From NCBI GenBank assembly GCA_002783525.1, contig PFGS01000003.1, positions 1 through 5,683 on the forward strand: a DNA stretch of 5,683 nucleotides, written 5' to 3'. Below, in pieces: positions 1-5,683 of this stretch. The position numbers and the translations under genes are program-made. The first letter of the stretch is position 1, and each line of letters starts with the position of its first letter. This DNA comes from Ignavibacteriales bacterium CG12_big_fil_rev_8_21_14_0_65_30_8. GTDB lineage: Bacteria; Bacteroidota; Ignavibacteria; Ignavibacteriales; Ignavibacteriaceae. The notes beneath the pieces are model-generated. The model saw only the letters and a list, made by a program, of their open reading frames with translations. It ran no database searches and was not told the origin of the DNA.

Positions 1-308
1 TGTTCTTTCTCATAAGTTTCCATTTTAAATGGCCGAGAAGAAAAATCCACTTTTGTTATTTCTTTAAAAATAGATTTTGCTCCAACTCTGTGAGCTTGTT
101 TTCTCATAATATCCATTAATTCAGGGCCTTGAATTCCTTCAACAAATCCGGGATAGTTTTCAACTTCAGTAGTTATCGTTAACTGCCCACCGGGCTGCAT
201 GCCTTCAAAAATGATTGGATTTAAATTAGCTCTTGCTGCGTATAATGCCGCTGTTAAACCGGCGGGTCCGGATCCAATTATTATTACTTTATGATGATTA
301 TCTGTCAT
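1..308 (-). CDS. trxB: Thioredoxin reductase, N-terminal part (cut by window edge)
   Basis: FAD-dependent NADPH:thioredoxin oxidoreductase of the cytoplasm, which keeps thioredoxin reduced. Only the first 102 codons are present; the rest lies beyond position 1. The sequence shows the N-terminal FAD-binding Rossmann motif GSGPAG (residues 12-17) after a hydrophobic beta strand (VIII, 8-11), then the family signature GGQLTITTEVENYPGF (40-55). The redox CxxC and the NADPH domain would lie outside the window. The start is ATG at 308-306, supported by a GGAG Shine-Dalgarno (317-314 on the minus strand) 5 nt upstream. The gene follows queG by 74 nt with no visible terminator, so read-through is possible. 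A ferredoxin/flavodoxin-NADP reductase of the TrxR-like family is the main alternative, but the GGQL...VENYPGF block favours true TrxB. Confidence 0.93.
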   Translation of the reverse strand, partial: MTDNHHKVIIIGSGPAGLTAALYAARANLNPIIFEGMQPGGQLTITTEVENYPGFVEGIQGPELMDIMRKQAHRVGAKSIFKEITKVDFSSRPFKMETYEKE

Positions 309-352
309 TTTTTCTCCGAGATTTTCTAATGTTATATTTTATCGATTATTAA

Positions 353-380
353 TTAGATTCATTTTTTCTATTTTAGATTC
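353..380. repeat. Pair of 8-bp direct repeats between queG and trxB
   Basis: TTAGATTC occurs at 353-360 and again at 373-380, exactly 20 bp apart, or about two helical turns. Both copies sit in similar AT-rich surroundings, with AATTAGA at 351-357 and 381-387. The second copy runs to within two bases of the queG stop codon. A possible minus-strand -10 hexamer for trxB, TATAAC, lies just downstream at 336-331. The spacing would suit a protein-binding site, but chance repetition in AT-rich DNA is a serious alternative. Confidence 0.25.
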
Positions 381-382
381 AA

Positions 383-1305
<923 letters not shown>

Positions 1306-1312
<7 letters not shown>

Positions 1313-1638
1313 TTGTTTGATTTATCTTCAGCTTTTATATAAATAATATCATCAATTACTTTTACAGGATAACTATTTAATCCATTTCCCCCGTTTTCCA
1401 TTTTACCATCTTTAAGTTTAAACTTCCAGCCGTGGGCAGGACAAACCACACAATTATCTTCTATAAATCCTTCATAAATAAGAGCAGAATGTTGGTGAGG
1501 ACAAACATTACTCAAAGCGAATACCTCTCCCTTAATTTTGAATAATGCTATATCGATTTCATTAACTAAAAATCTTTTGCCAATACCTTCTGTTAGATCT
1601 TCGACCCTACATAGTTTAGAAAAATTTTCAGACAGCAT
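1306..1638 (-). CDS. Rieske-type [2Fe-2S] ferredoxin
   Basis: Small soluble Rieske protein, 110 aa, of the NirD / dioxygenase-ferredoxin type. It should be a cytoplasmic single-electron carrier or a small reductase subunit. Cluster ligands are visible as CPH (Cys46, His48) and CPAHGW (Cys66, His69), giving the C-x-H-x17-C-x-x-H spacing of the family. The WKF after the second box and the GxGxxLxxYPVKV strand (83-95) are also typical. There is no signal peptide or membrane segment, so it is not the bc1/b6f Rieske subunit. An extra Cys63 lies near the cluster but is probably not a ligand. The ATG at 1638-1636 is 1 nt after the stop of the upstream MBL gene, and the 3' end overlaps queG by 7 nt, so all three are very likely one transcript. 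The partner is unknown; an electron-donor role for QueG or another oxidoreductase is only inference. Confidence 0.9.
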
Positions 1639-1639
1639 A

Positions 1640-2488
1640 TTACTCTAAATTCTCAAAAGCATCTTTTAACACAATTCTTTTTTCAGTTTCTTCAACAGTA
1701 GCAAAAGCATATTGAGGATCGTGTTCAAAAAAAAGTTTCCAATTATCTGTAACAGCTTTGTTTAATATGTATTTTTTTTCTTGATAAGTTATTAACGGTT
1801 GTAAATCGTAGCCCATTATGTATGGCAACCTAATGTGTGAATAAGTCGGAAAGAGATCGCAGCAATAAAGCAAAGTATTTAATGGATCAGATACTTTAAT
1901 TAACTGTTGTGAGAATGTATGCCCATTAATAATTATAAAACTTATATCGTCATCAAAATGATTTTGAGCATCAATTAATTTTAAGACACCTTCTTTTGCC
2001 AAAGGTTCAAAATTATCTTTTATATAACTTCCTTTATCTCTGTCAGTTGGATTAATGGCCCATTCGTAATTCTTTTTTTGAACGTGATAATTTGCGTTTG
2101 GAAATGTCGGTAATAATTTACCATTATCTAAAATTGTTGAACCACCTGTATGATCAAAATGAAGATGAGTTAAAATAACATCAGTAATTTCATCAGGCTT
2201 AATTCCCTCTGATAATAAAGATTTCAAAAGGGAATTATTTTCCTGTTGAATGGAATAAATGTTTTTTGATTTCTCATCCCATTTATCACCCATTCCTGTA
2301 TCAATTAAAATTTTTTTACTTTCTGATTGAAGTAATAAAAGTCTGGTTGCAAGTTTTATTCTGTTTAATTCATCAGGTGGATTATTTTTACTCCAAAGTG
2401 GTTTTGGAATTATACCAAACATAGCTCCACCATCTAAAGCAAAATAGCCAGCGTTAATAACTTTTATTTTATAATTACCAATTTTCAT
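1640..2488 (-). CDS. MBL-fold metallo-hydrolase (lactonase-like)
   Basis: Metallo-beta-lactamase-fold hydrolase of 282 aa, probably cytoplasmic with a dinuclear metal site. Zinc-binding residues are clear: HLHFDH (His108, His110, Asp112, His113), His190 in GHT, Asp211 in CCDLFP and His256 in FEHDP. The N-terminal LDGGAMFGIIPKPLW (18-32) and IDTGMGDKW (62-70) resemble the YtnP / N-acyl-homoserine-lactonase-like branch rather than true beta-lactamases or glyoxalase II. The substrate cannot be told from sequence. The segment after His190 reads GHTFSQQ where GHTPGHQ/GHTPGMQ is commoner, which keeps the metal ligand. The start is ATG at 2488-2486, the only reasonable one: an ATG about 16 nt upstream is followed directly by a stop. 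No Shine-Dalgarno is apparent. It is the first gene of the run with the Rieske gene and queG. Confidence 0.88.
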   Translation of the reverse strand: MKIGNYKIKVINAGYFALDGGAMFGIIPKPLWSKNNPPDELNRIKLATRLLLLQSESKKILIDTGMGDKWDEKSKNIYSIQQENNSLLKSLLSEGIKPDEITDVILTHLHFDHTGGSTILDNGKLLPTFPNANYHVQKKNYEWAINPTDRDKGSYIKDNFEPLAKEGVLKLIDAQNHFDDDISFIIINGHTFSQQLIKVSDPLNTLLYCCDLFPTYSHIRLPYIMGYDLQPLITYQEKKYILNKAVTDNWKLFFEHDPQYAFATVEETEKRIVLKDAFENLE

Positions 2489-2563
2489 TATAATTGATTT
2501 TTACATTTTAAATTACTGAAGATTTATAATATTTAAAAGGATTGGGATTTTTATTTAGTTTAA

Positions 2564-2597
2564 AATAAAAAAAGGACATCATTTTTGATGTCCTTTA
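2564..2597 (-). terminator. Intrinsic terminator of ferredoxin gene 1
   Basis: A perfect 10-bp inverted repeat, AAAGGACATC (2571-2580) and GATGTCCTTT (2587-2596), encloses a 6-nt loop that can close one more A-T pair. Read on the minus strand, the hairpin is followed by a T-rich run (2573-2562), as expected for a Rho-independent terminator. It starts 22 nt after the stop of the ferredoxin gene at 2619 and separates it from the MBL operon. The stem resembles that at 3140-3165. Confidence 0.88.
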
Positions 2598-2618
2598 TAA
2601 ATTCCCCTCTGTCCAGAT

Positions 2619-2951
2619 TTAGCGGCCTATAGCATCAAGTTTTTCTTTTTTAGCTAATAAAACCTCTTCATCTTCAGTATGATTTGGGTCAGGCACACAA
2701 CAATCAACAGGACAAATTTCTACACATTGCGGTTCATCATGAAAACCTTTGCACTCTGTACATTTATCTGGAACAACATAAAAGAAATCATCCGAATAAA
2801 AACCTTTAGATCCGGAAGGTGAGGGATCATTTGGTCCATAGTTTTTTTCATTATAATCCCATTCCATTCCTCCTTCATAAATTGCACCATTTGGGCATTC
2901 AGGTTCACAAGCTCCACAATTTATACATTCATCAGTTATCATATACGCCAT
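2619..2951 (-). CDS. Alvin-type 2[4Fe-4S] ferredoxin, copy 1
   Basis: Small cytoplasmic electron carrier, 110 aa, binding two [4Fe-4S] clusters, usually of low potential. The first motif is CxxCxxCxxxCP (Cys9, 12, 15, 19). The second has the 8-residue insert typical of Allochromatium-type ferredoxins, CTEC-x8-CxxxCP (Cys64, 67, 76, 80), followed by Cys84 and Cys85. An acidic, probably helical tail (93-110) ends in AIGR. Residues about 28-59 form a Gly/Pro/Asp-rich loop between the two motifs, longer than in the classical Allochromatium protein but, from memory, usual in Bacteroidota relatives. The ATG at 2951-2949 has an AAGGAAG Shine-Dalgarno (2964-2958) at 6-nt spacing. The gene lies between two terminators, so it is probably transcribed alone. 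It is a paralogue of the ferredoxin at 3190-3522, with 80 of 110 residues identical and no gaps. The redox partner is unknown. Confidence 0.95.
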   Translation of the reverse strand: MAYMITDECINCGACEPECPNGAIYEGGMEWDYNEKNYGPNDPSPSGSKGFYSDDFFYVVPDKCTECKGFHDEPQCVEICPVDCCVPDPNHTEDEEVLLAKKEKLDAIGR

Positions 2952-3001
2952 TTAAATCTTCCTTTATTTTTTCAGATATAACTATTTAACCTAAAAATGC
3001 G

Positions 3002-3018
3002 GGAAAAAAATGTGCCAA
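3002..3018 (-). promoter_or_regulatory. Possible sigma-54-like -24 element before ferredoxin 1
   Basis: The minus strand reads TTGGCACA from 3018 to 3011, an exact match to the -24 core (TTGGCAC) of sigma-54 promoters. At the required 10-nt distance from GG, however, the sequence is TC (3004-3003) rather than the conserved GC, and the nearest GC is 4 nt too far (3000-2999). The element is about 50 nt upstream of the ferredoxin ATG, in the gap where its promoter must lie. TTGGCA could equally be a -35 hexamer, but no good -10 follows at 17 nt. Confidence 0.2.
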
Positions 3019-3131
3019 TCTTAACAATAAAAATTCTATCTAAATTTGTAATTATTATCATCATTTTGACTTAAAAAGAGAGGGATAACTTAAAAATGTT
3101 CTTTATAGTGGGAAGTATTTCTCAAAAGAAA

Positions 3132-3165
3132 GGAATAAAAAAAAGGACATAAGTATGTCCTTTTT
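3132..3165 (-). terminator. Intrinsic terminator of ferredoxin gene 2
   Basis: An 11-bp inverted repeat, AAAAAGGACAT (3140-3150) and ATGTCCTTTTT (3155-3165), has a 4-nt loop. On the minus strand it is followed by an eight-base T run and then ATT (3144-3134). It begins 24 nt after the stop of the ferredoxin gene at 3190. T-rich sequence also flanks the other side, so it might work in both directions, but no plus-strand gene needs it. Its arms share AAAGGACAT/ATGTCCTTT with the terminator at 2571-2596. Confidence 0.88.
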
Positions 3166-3189
3166 AAATAAAAACTATTTGATTATAAA

Positions 3190-3522
3190 TTATCTTCCTA
3201 TTTGATCAAGATAATCTTTTCTTTTTAATAATGTTTCTTCATCTTCAACATGATTTGGATCAGGTAGGCAGCAATCTACAGGGCAAACGGCTGCACATTG
3301 GGGTTCGTCGTGAAATCCTTTACATTCGGTACATTTATCGGGTACTATGTAGAAAAAATCAGCAGAATAAAATCCTTCGGCACCATTTGGAGATGCATCT
3401 CCGTCGCCATAAGTTTTACCTTCTAATTCCCAATCAACACCACCTTCATAGATCGCAGTATTAGGACATTCAGGCTCGCAAGCACCACAGTTTATACATT
3501 CTTCGGTTATATATATAGCCAT
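3190..3522 (-). CDS. Alvin-type 2[4Fe-4S] ferredoxin, copy 2
   Basis: Paralogue of the ferredoxin at 2619-2951, of the same length (110 aa) and aligning without gaps at about 73% identity. All ten cysteines are kept: Cys9, 12, 15, 19 in the first motif, Cys64, 67, 76, 80 in the second, plus the adjacent Cys84-Cys85. Differences cluster in the inter-motif loop (29-54) and the C-terminal helix (97-107), while the cluster-binding blocks are nearly unchanged (CTECKGFHDEPQC is identical). It should carry electrons in the cytoplasm at low potential, but the loop and tail changes may alter partner choice. The ATG at 3522-3520 has a strong AAGGAG Shine-Dalgarno (3537-3532) at 9-nt spacing. It follows the TPM gene by 111 nt with no convincing terminator between, so it may be transcribed both from upstream and from a local promoter. 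Confidence 0.95.
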   Translation of the reverse strand: MAIYITEECINCGACEPECPNTAIYEGGVDWELEGKTYGDGDASPNGAEGFYSADFFYIVPDKCTECKGFHDEPQCAAVCPVDCCLPDPNHVEDEETLLKRKDYLDQIGR

Positions 3523-3551
3523 TTACAATTTCTCCTTATAAAATTATTCGG

Positions 3552-3571
3552 AACAATATTATCAAATTGTT
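3552..3571. promoter_or_regulatory. Inverted repeat upstream of ferredoxin 2
   Basis: AACAAT (3552-3557) and ATTGTT (3566-3571) form a 6-bp inverted repeat with an 8-bp spacer, 30-49 nt upstream of the ferredoxin 2 ATG. The symmetric arrangement and position would suit a dimeric regulator site over a promoter. A minus-strand TTAACA (3572-3567) inside it could be a -35 element, but no clear -10 follows at the usual distance. In such AT-rich DNA a chance palindrome is quite possible. Confidence 0.22.
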
Positions 3572-3633
3572 AATACTAAAATTAACTTTTCATTTATTAA
3601 ACTTCAATAGAGTTAAAGAATAATAATTCTATG

Positions 3634-4335
3634 TTACCAGCTACCGCTGGAACCTCCTCCACCGAAAGATCCCCCGCCGCCTGAAAATCCTCTAAAACCT
3701 CCTCCGCCTCCGAAGTTACCTCCGGAGCCAAAACCACCACCCCAAAAAATTGTATTCCTTCCTCTTCCTTTTCTCCTAAAAAAAGATGAGAAAAATATTA
3801 TTATAAATAATATTGTGAATATTGTACTGAAGACATTCTTTTTATTTTTTTTACTCTTGGGTAATGCTTTATATTCTCCTTTTACTGCTGAAATTATTGC
3901 AGACAGCCCTTTATAAATTCCATTGAAATAATCACCTTGTTTAAAATAAGGAGTGATTATATTTCTTATAATTGAACTTGCAAGTGCATCGGGTAAAGCT
4001 CCTTCTAGCCCATAGCCAACTTCAATTCTTAATTTTTTGTCATCCTTTGCAACGAAAAATAAAACACCATTATCATTTTTTTTTGTACCAATTTTATTTT
4101 TTTCAACTACATCTATTGTATAATATTCCAACGGATAATTGTTTAAAGTATTTATCATTAAAAATACAACTTGATTACTTGTAGAGTCTTCAAATATTTT
4201 TAAATCTCTGTTAAGAATATTTAATTCAGAACTGTTGAGAGTATTAGTGTAATCATTTGCCCAATATTTTAATGTGGGAATCTCGGGCTGAGAGAAAGTG
4301 ATTGATACAAATAATAATGAAAATAATATTTTCAT
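3634..4335 (-). CDS. TPM-domain protein with signal peptide and Gly-rich tail
   Basis: Secreted, membrane-anchored protein of 233 aa in the TPM (YgcG / Psb32-like) family. Members act in photosystem II repair in plants and have unclear envelope roles in bacteria. Residues 1-15 form a short signal peptide, with the mature domain beginning around SQPEIP. The TPM domain spans about 24-155 and includes NDNGVLFFVAKDDKKLRIEVGYGLEG (88-112), the most typical block, and LPDALAS. A transmembrane helix lies at about 168-186, followed by a basic RRKGRGR stretch (187-193). A tail of nearly pure Gly, Ser and Phe (199-231) ends in SGSW, a common ending in this family. The ATG at 4335-4333 lies 6 nt after the lemA stop. 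No Shine-Dalgarno is seen, so translation probably depends on lemA. The fold call is firm, the biochemical role is not. Confidence 0.88.
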   Translation of the reverse strand: MKILFSLLFVSITFSQPEIPTLKYWANDYTNTLNSSELNILNRDLKIFEDSTSNQVVFLMINTLNNYPLEYYTIDVVEKNKIGTKKNDNGVLFFVAKDDKKLRIEVGYGLEGALPDALASSIIRNIITPYFKQGDYFNGIYKGLSAIISAVKGEYKALPKSKKNKKNVFSTIFTILFIIIFFSSFFRRKGRGRNTIFWGGGFGSGGNFGGGGGFRGFSGGGGSFGGGGSSGSW

Positions 4336-4341
4336 TTTAAA

Positions 4342-4947
4342 TTAAAATTTTACCGCAGGCGGTGTTTCAGTACCGGGTGTTGATTGAAAATACTGTTTAG
4401 GTGAAAATCCAAACATACCTGCTACAGTTGATGCCGGAAATAATTTTATTGTTGTATTATAATTTTGAACAGTTTCGTTGAATCTTTTCCTCTCAACAGC
4501 AATTCTGTTTTCTGTTCCTTCTAATTGGGCTTGTAATGAAAGAAAATTTTGATTGGCTTTTAATTCAGGATATTTTTCTACTGTAACCAATAACCTTGAT
4601 AAAGCTCCACTTAATGATCCTTGTAAAGCCTGAAATTTTTGAAAAGCTTGTGGATCATTCAGTACATCTTTGTTAACATTCAGCTGACTAACTTTTGCTC
4701 TAGCTTCTGTAACATCTACAAGTACACTTTTTTCAAAGTTTGCATATCCTTTAACTGTCTCAACTAAATTCGGAATTAAGTCAGATCTTCTTTGATATTG
4801 ATTTTCTACCTGGCTCCAGCTCTGGGTAACAGTTTCATTTAAAGTTACCATATTATTGTATGTATTTTTTCCCCATACAAAAATTATAACTGCAAATATT
4901 ACTAATACTGCACCTAATGATAGTCCTATTAACATTCCTTTTTTCAT
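4342..4947 (-). CDS. lemA: LemA family membrane protein
   Basis: Membrane-anchored coiled-coil protein, 201 aa, the usual length for LemA. An N-terminal transmembrane helix (about 5-26) is followed by an alpha-helical domain. Family-typical blocks are NTYNNMVTLNETVTQSWSQV (28-47), QYQRRSDLIPNLVETVKGYA (50-69), ALSRLLVTVEKYPELKANQNF (115-135) and QLEGTENRIAVERKRFNETVQNYN (141-164). The end shows FPASTVAGMFGFSPKQYF (170-187). The helix bundle probably faces the periplasm. The molecular function of LemA is not established. The ATG at 4947-4945 has an AGGAG Shine-Dalgarno (4958-4954) at 6 nt. It sits 27 nt after the acyl-CoA dehydrogenase stop and 6 nt before the TPM gene. LemA next to TPM proteins is a recurring bacterial pair, which suggests a joint envelope function (inference). 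Confidence 0.94.
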   Translation of the reverse strand: MKKGMLIGLSLGAVLVIFAVIIFVWGKNTYNNMVTLNETVTQSWSQVENQYQRRSDLIPNLVETVKGYANFEKSVLVDVTEARAKVSQLNVNKDVLNDPQAFQKFQALQGSLSGALSRLLVTVEKYPELKANQNFLSLQAQLEGTENRIAVERKRFNETVQNYNTTIKLFPASTVAGMFGFSPKQYFQSTPGTETPPAVKF

Positions 4948-4974
4948 AAAATTCTCCTACTGCTTAATATATTT

Positions 4975-5683
4975 TTATTTTAATAATGATCTAGCAATAA
5001 CCATTTTTTGAATTTCTGATGTACCTTCATAAATTTCAGTAATTTTTGAATCTCTTAAATATCTTTCAACCTGATATTCTCTTACATAACCATAGCCGCC
5101 ATGTATTTGAATTGCATCAAGTGCACATTCCACACAAATTTTAGACGAATATAACTTAGCCATTGCAGCTTCTTTATAAAATGGTTTACCGCTGTCTTTT
5201 ACAGCACCAGCTCTCAAAGTCATCATTTTTGCTGCATCTACTTTTACTGCCATATCAGCAAGCATAAATTGTATAGCCTGAAAACTTGAAATTTCTTTTC
5301 CAAAAGCTTTTCTTTCTTTAGAATATTTTAATGCAGCATCAAGAGATCCTTCTGCAATGCCAACAGCTTGAGCTGCTATACCTATTCTTCCGCCGTTTAA
5401 TATATTCATTGCAAAATTAAATCCTTTGCCTTCTTCCCAAACAATATTTTTTGCTGGTACTCTGCAATTTTCAAATGATAAAGAACAAGTATCTGAACTT
5501 CTAATACCAAGTTTGTCTTCCTTTTTACCATGAGTAAAACCCGGAGTTCCTTTTTCTACTATAAAAGTAGTTATACCTTTGTGACCTTTTTCTTTATCAG
5601 TAGTAGCCATCACTATAAAATAATCAGCTGATGTTCCGTTTGTAATCCAATTTTTCATTCCGTTAAGAACAAAGTAATCCCCA
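4975..5683 (-). CDS. Acyl-CoA dehydrogenase, C-terminal part (cut by window edge)
   Basis: FAD-dependent flavoenzyme that oxidises acyl-CoA to trans-2-enoyl-CoA and passes electrons to ETF, in cytoplasmic beta-oxidation or related acyl-CoA metabolism. The reading frame stays open to position 5683, and the eight residues before the first in-window Met read GDYFVLNG, giving GDYFVLNGMKNWITNG of the family. The true start is therefore outside, and the ATG at 5658 is internal. Counting from that Met, visible landmarks are KLGIRSSDTCSLSFENCRVP (49-68), RKAFGKEISSFQAIQF (116-131) for FAD contact, QIHGGYGY (184-191), and IYEGTSEIQ (209-217). Glu211 in the last block is the expected catalytic base, in the position used by short- and medium-chain enzymes. 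The sequence resembles short-chain/butyryl-CoA dehydrogenases, but chain length cannot be decided. About 160 N-terminal residues are missing. Confidence 0.94.
   Translation of the reverse strand, partial: GDYFVLNGMKNWITNGTSADYFIVMATTDKEKGHKGITTFIVEKGTPGFTHGKKEDKLGIRSSDTCSLSFENCRVPAKNIVWEEGKGFNFAMNILNGGRIGIAAQAVGIAEGSLDAALKYSKERKAFGKEISSFQAIQFMLADMAVKVDAAKMMTLRAGAVKDSGKPFYKEAAMAKLYSSKICVECALDAIQIHGGYGYVREYQVERYLRDSKITEIYEGTSEIQKMVIARSLLK

Noticed and set aside
2720..2917. 65-codon minus-strand open frame inside ferredoxin 1
   Set aside because: It lies wholly within the ferredoxin gene in another frame and has no recognisable features; the ferredoxin frame is certain from its cysteine motifs.
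2972..3064. 30-aa minus-strand open frame in the gap upstream of ferredoxin 1 (starts MMIIITNLDR)
   Set aside because: No Shine-Dalgarno, no recognisable family, and composition explained by AT-rich DNA. It occupies the region that must hold the ferredoxin 1 promoter.
3231..3464. 77-codon plus-strand open frame opposite ferredoxin 2
   Set aside because: Antisense to a certain gene, with His/Gln/Leu-rich composition typical of a reverse-frame shadow.
3617..3630. Hairpin AGAAT-AATA-ATTCT after the TPM gene as a terminator
   Set aside because: Only a 5-bp stem with one G-C pair and just a short T run; far weaker than the two clear terminators in this window.
3658..3738. Repetitive GGN tract encoding the TPM Gly-rich tail as a DNA repeat or phase-variable tract
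   Set aside because: Codons and spacing are irregular, and a Gly-rich tail ending in SGSW is a normal feature of this protein family.
3972..4184. 70-codon plus-strand open frame opposite the TPM gene
   Set aside because: Antisense shadow of the TPM domain, with no ribosome binding site or family likeness.
5656..5658. ATG at 5658 as the start of the acyl-CoA dehydrogenase
   Set aside because: The frame stays open upstream and encodes GDYFVLNG, which continues the family's conserved block, so this Met is internal and the gene runs off the window.

Overview
The window is AT-rich and every supported gene lies on the minus strand, so transcription runs from position 5683 towards position 1. It holds nine protein genes, two of them cut by the window edges. 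The gene content suggests a bacterium of the Bacteroidota / Ignavibacteriota / Chlorobiota assemblage: low GC, long Alvin-type ferredoxins with an extended loop, a short QueG, and a lemA plus TPM-protein pair. Clear Shine-Dalgarno sequences (GGAG/AGGAG) before trxB, lemA and both ferredoxin genes fit Ignavibacteria better than typical Bacteroidia, which often lack them. This placement is an inference from gene style, not proven.

Layout in transcription order. (1) 5683-4975: 3' part of an acyl-CoA dehydrogenase gene (beta-oxidation or branched/short-chain acyl-CoA metabolism). (2) 4947-4342 and 4335-3634: lemA and a secreted, membrane-anchored TPM-domain protein with a glycine-rich tail, 6 nt apart. 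(3) 3522-3190 and 2951-2619: two tandem paralogous 2[4Fe-4S] ferredoxins, 110 aa each and about 73% identical. Each is followed by its own intrinsic terminator, and the two terminators have nearly the same stem. (4) 2488-383: a tight three-gene run of MBL-fold hydrolase, Rieske-type [2Fe-2S] protein and epoxyqueuosine reductase QueG, with a 1-nt gap and then a 7-nt overlap. (5) 308-1: 5' part of thioredoxin reductase trxB.

The right half (acyl-CoA dehydrogenase, lemA, TPM, ferredoxin 2) has no convincing terminator until 3140-3165, so it may be partly co-transcribed. Ferredoxin 1 lies between two terminators and should be a single-gene transcript with its own promoter in the 190-nt gap upstream. 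MBL-Rieske-queG looks like one operon and may read through into trxB, since no hairpin terminator is visible in the 74-nt gap.

The common theme is low-potential electron transfer: ferredoxins, Rieske protein, QueG, TrxB and a flavin dehydrogenase. I see no CRISPR array, mobile element, RNA gene or defence or biosynthetic cluster. I did not find a clear undescribed system. The observations most worth a second look are the ferredoxin-plus-terminator duplication and the Rieske gene overlapping queG.
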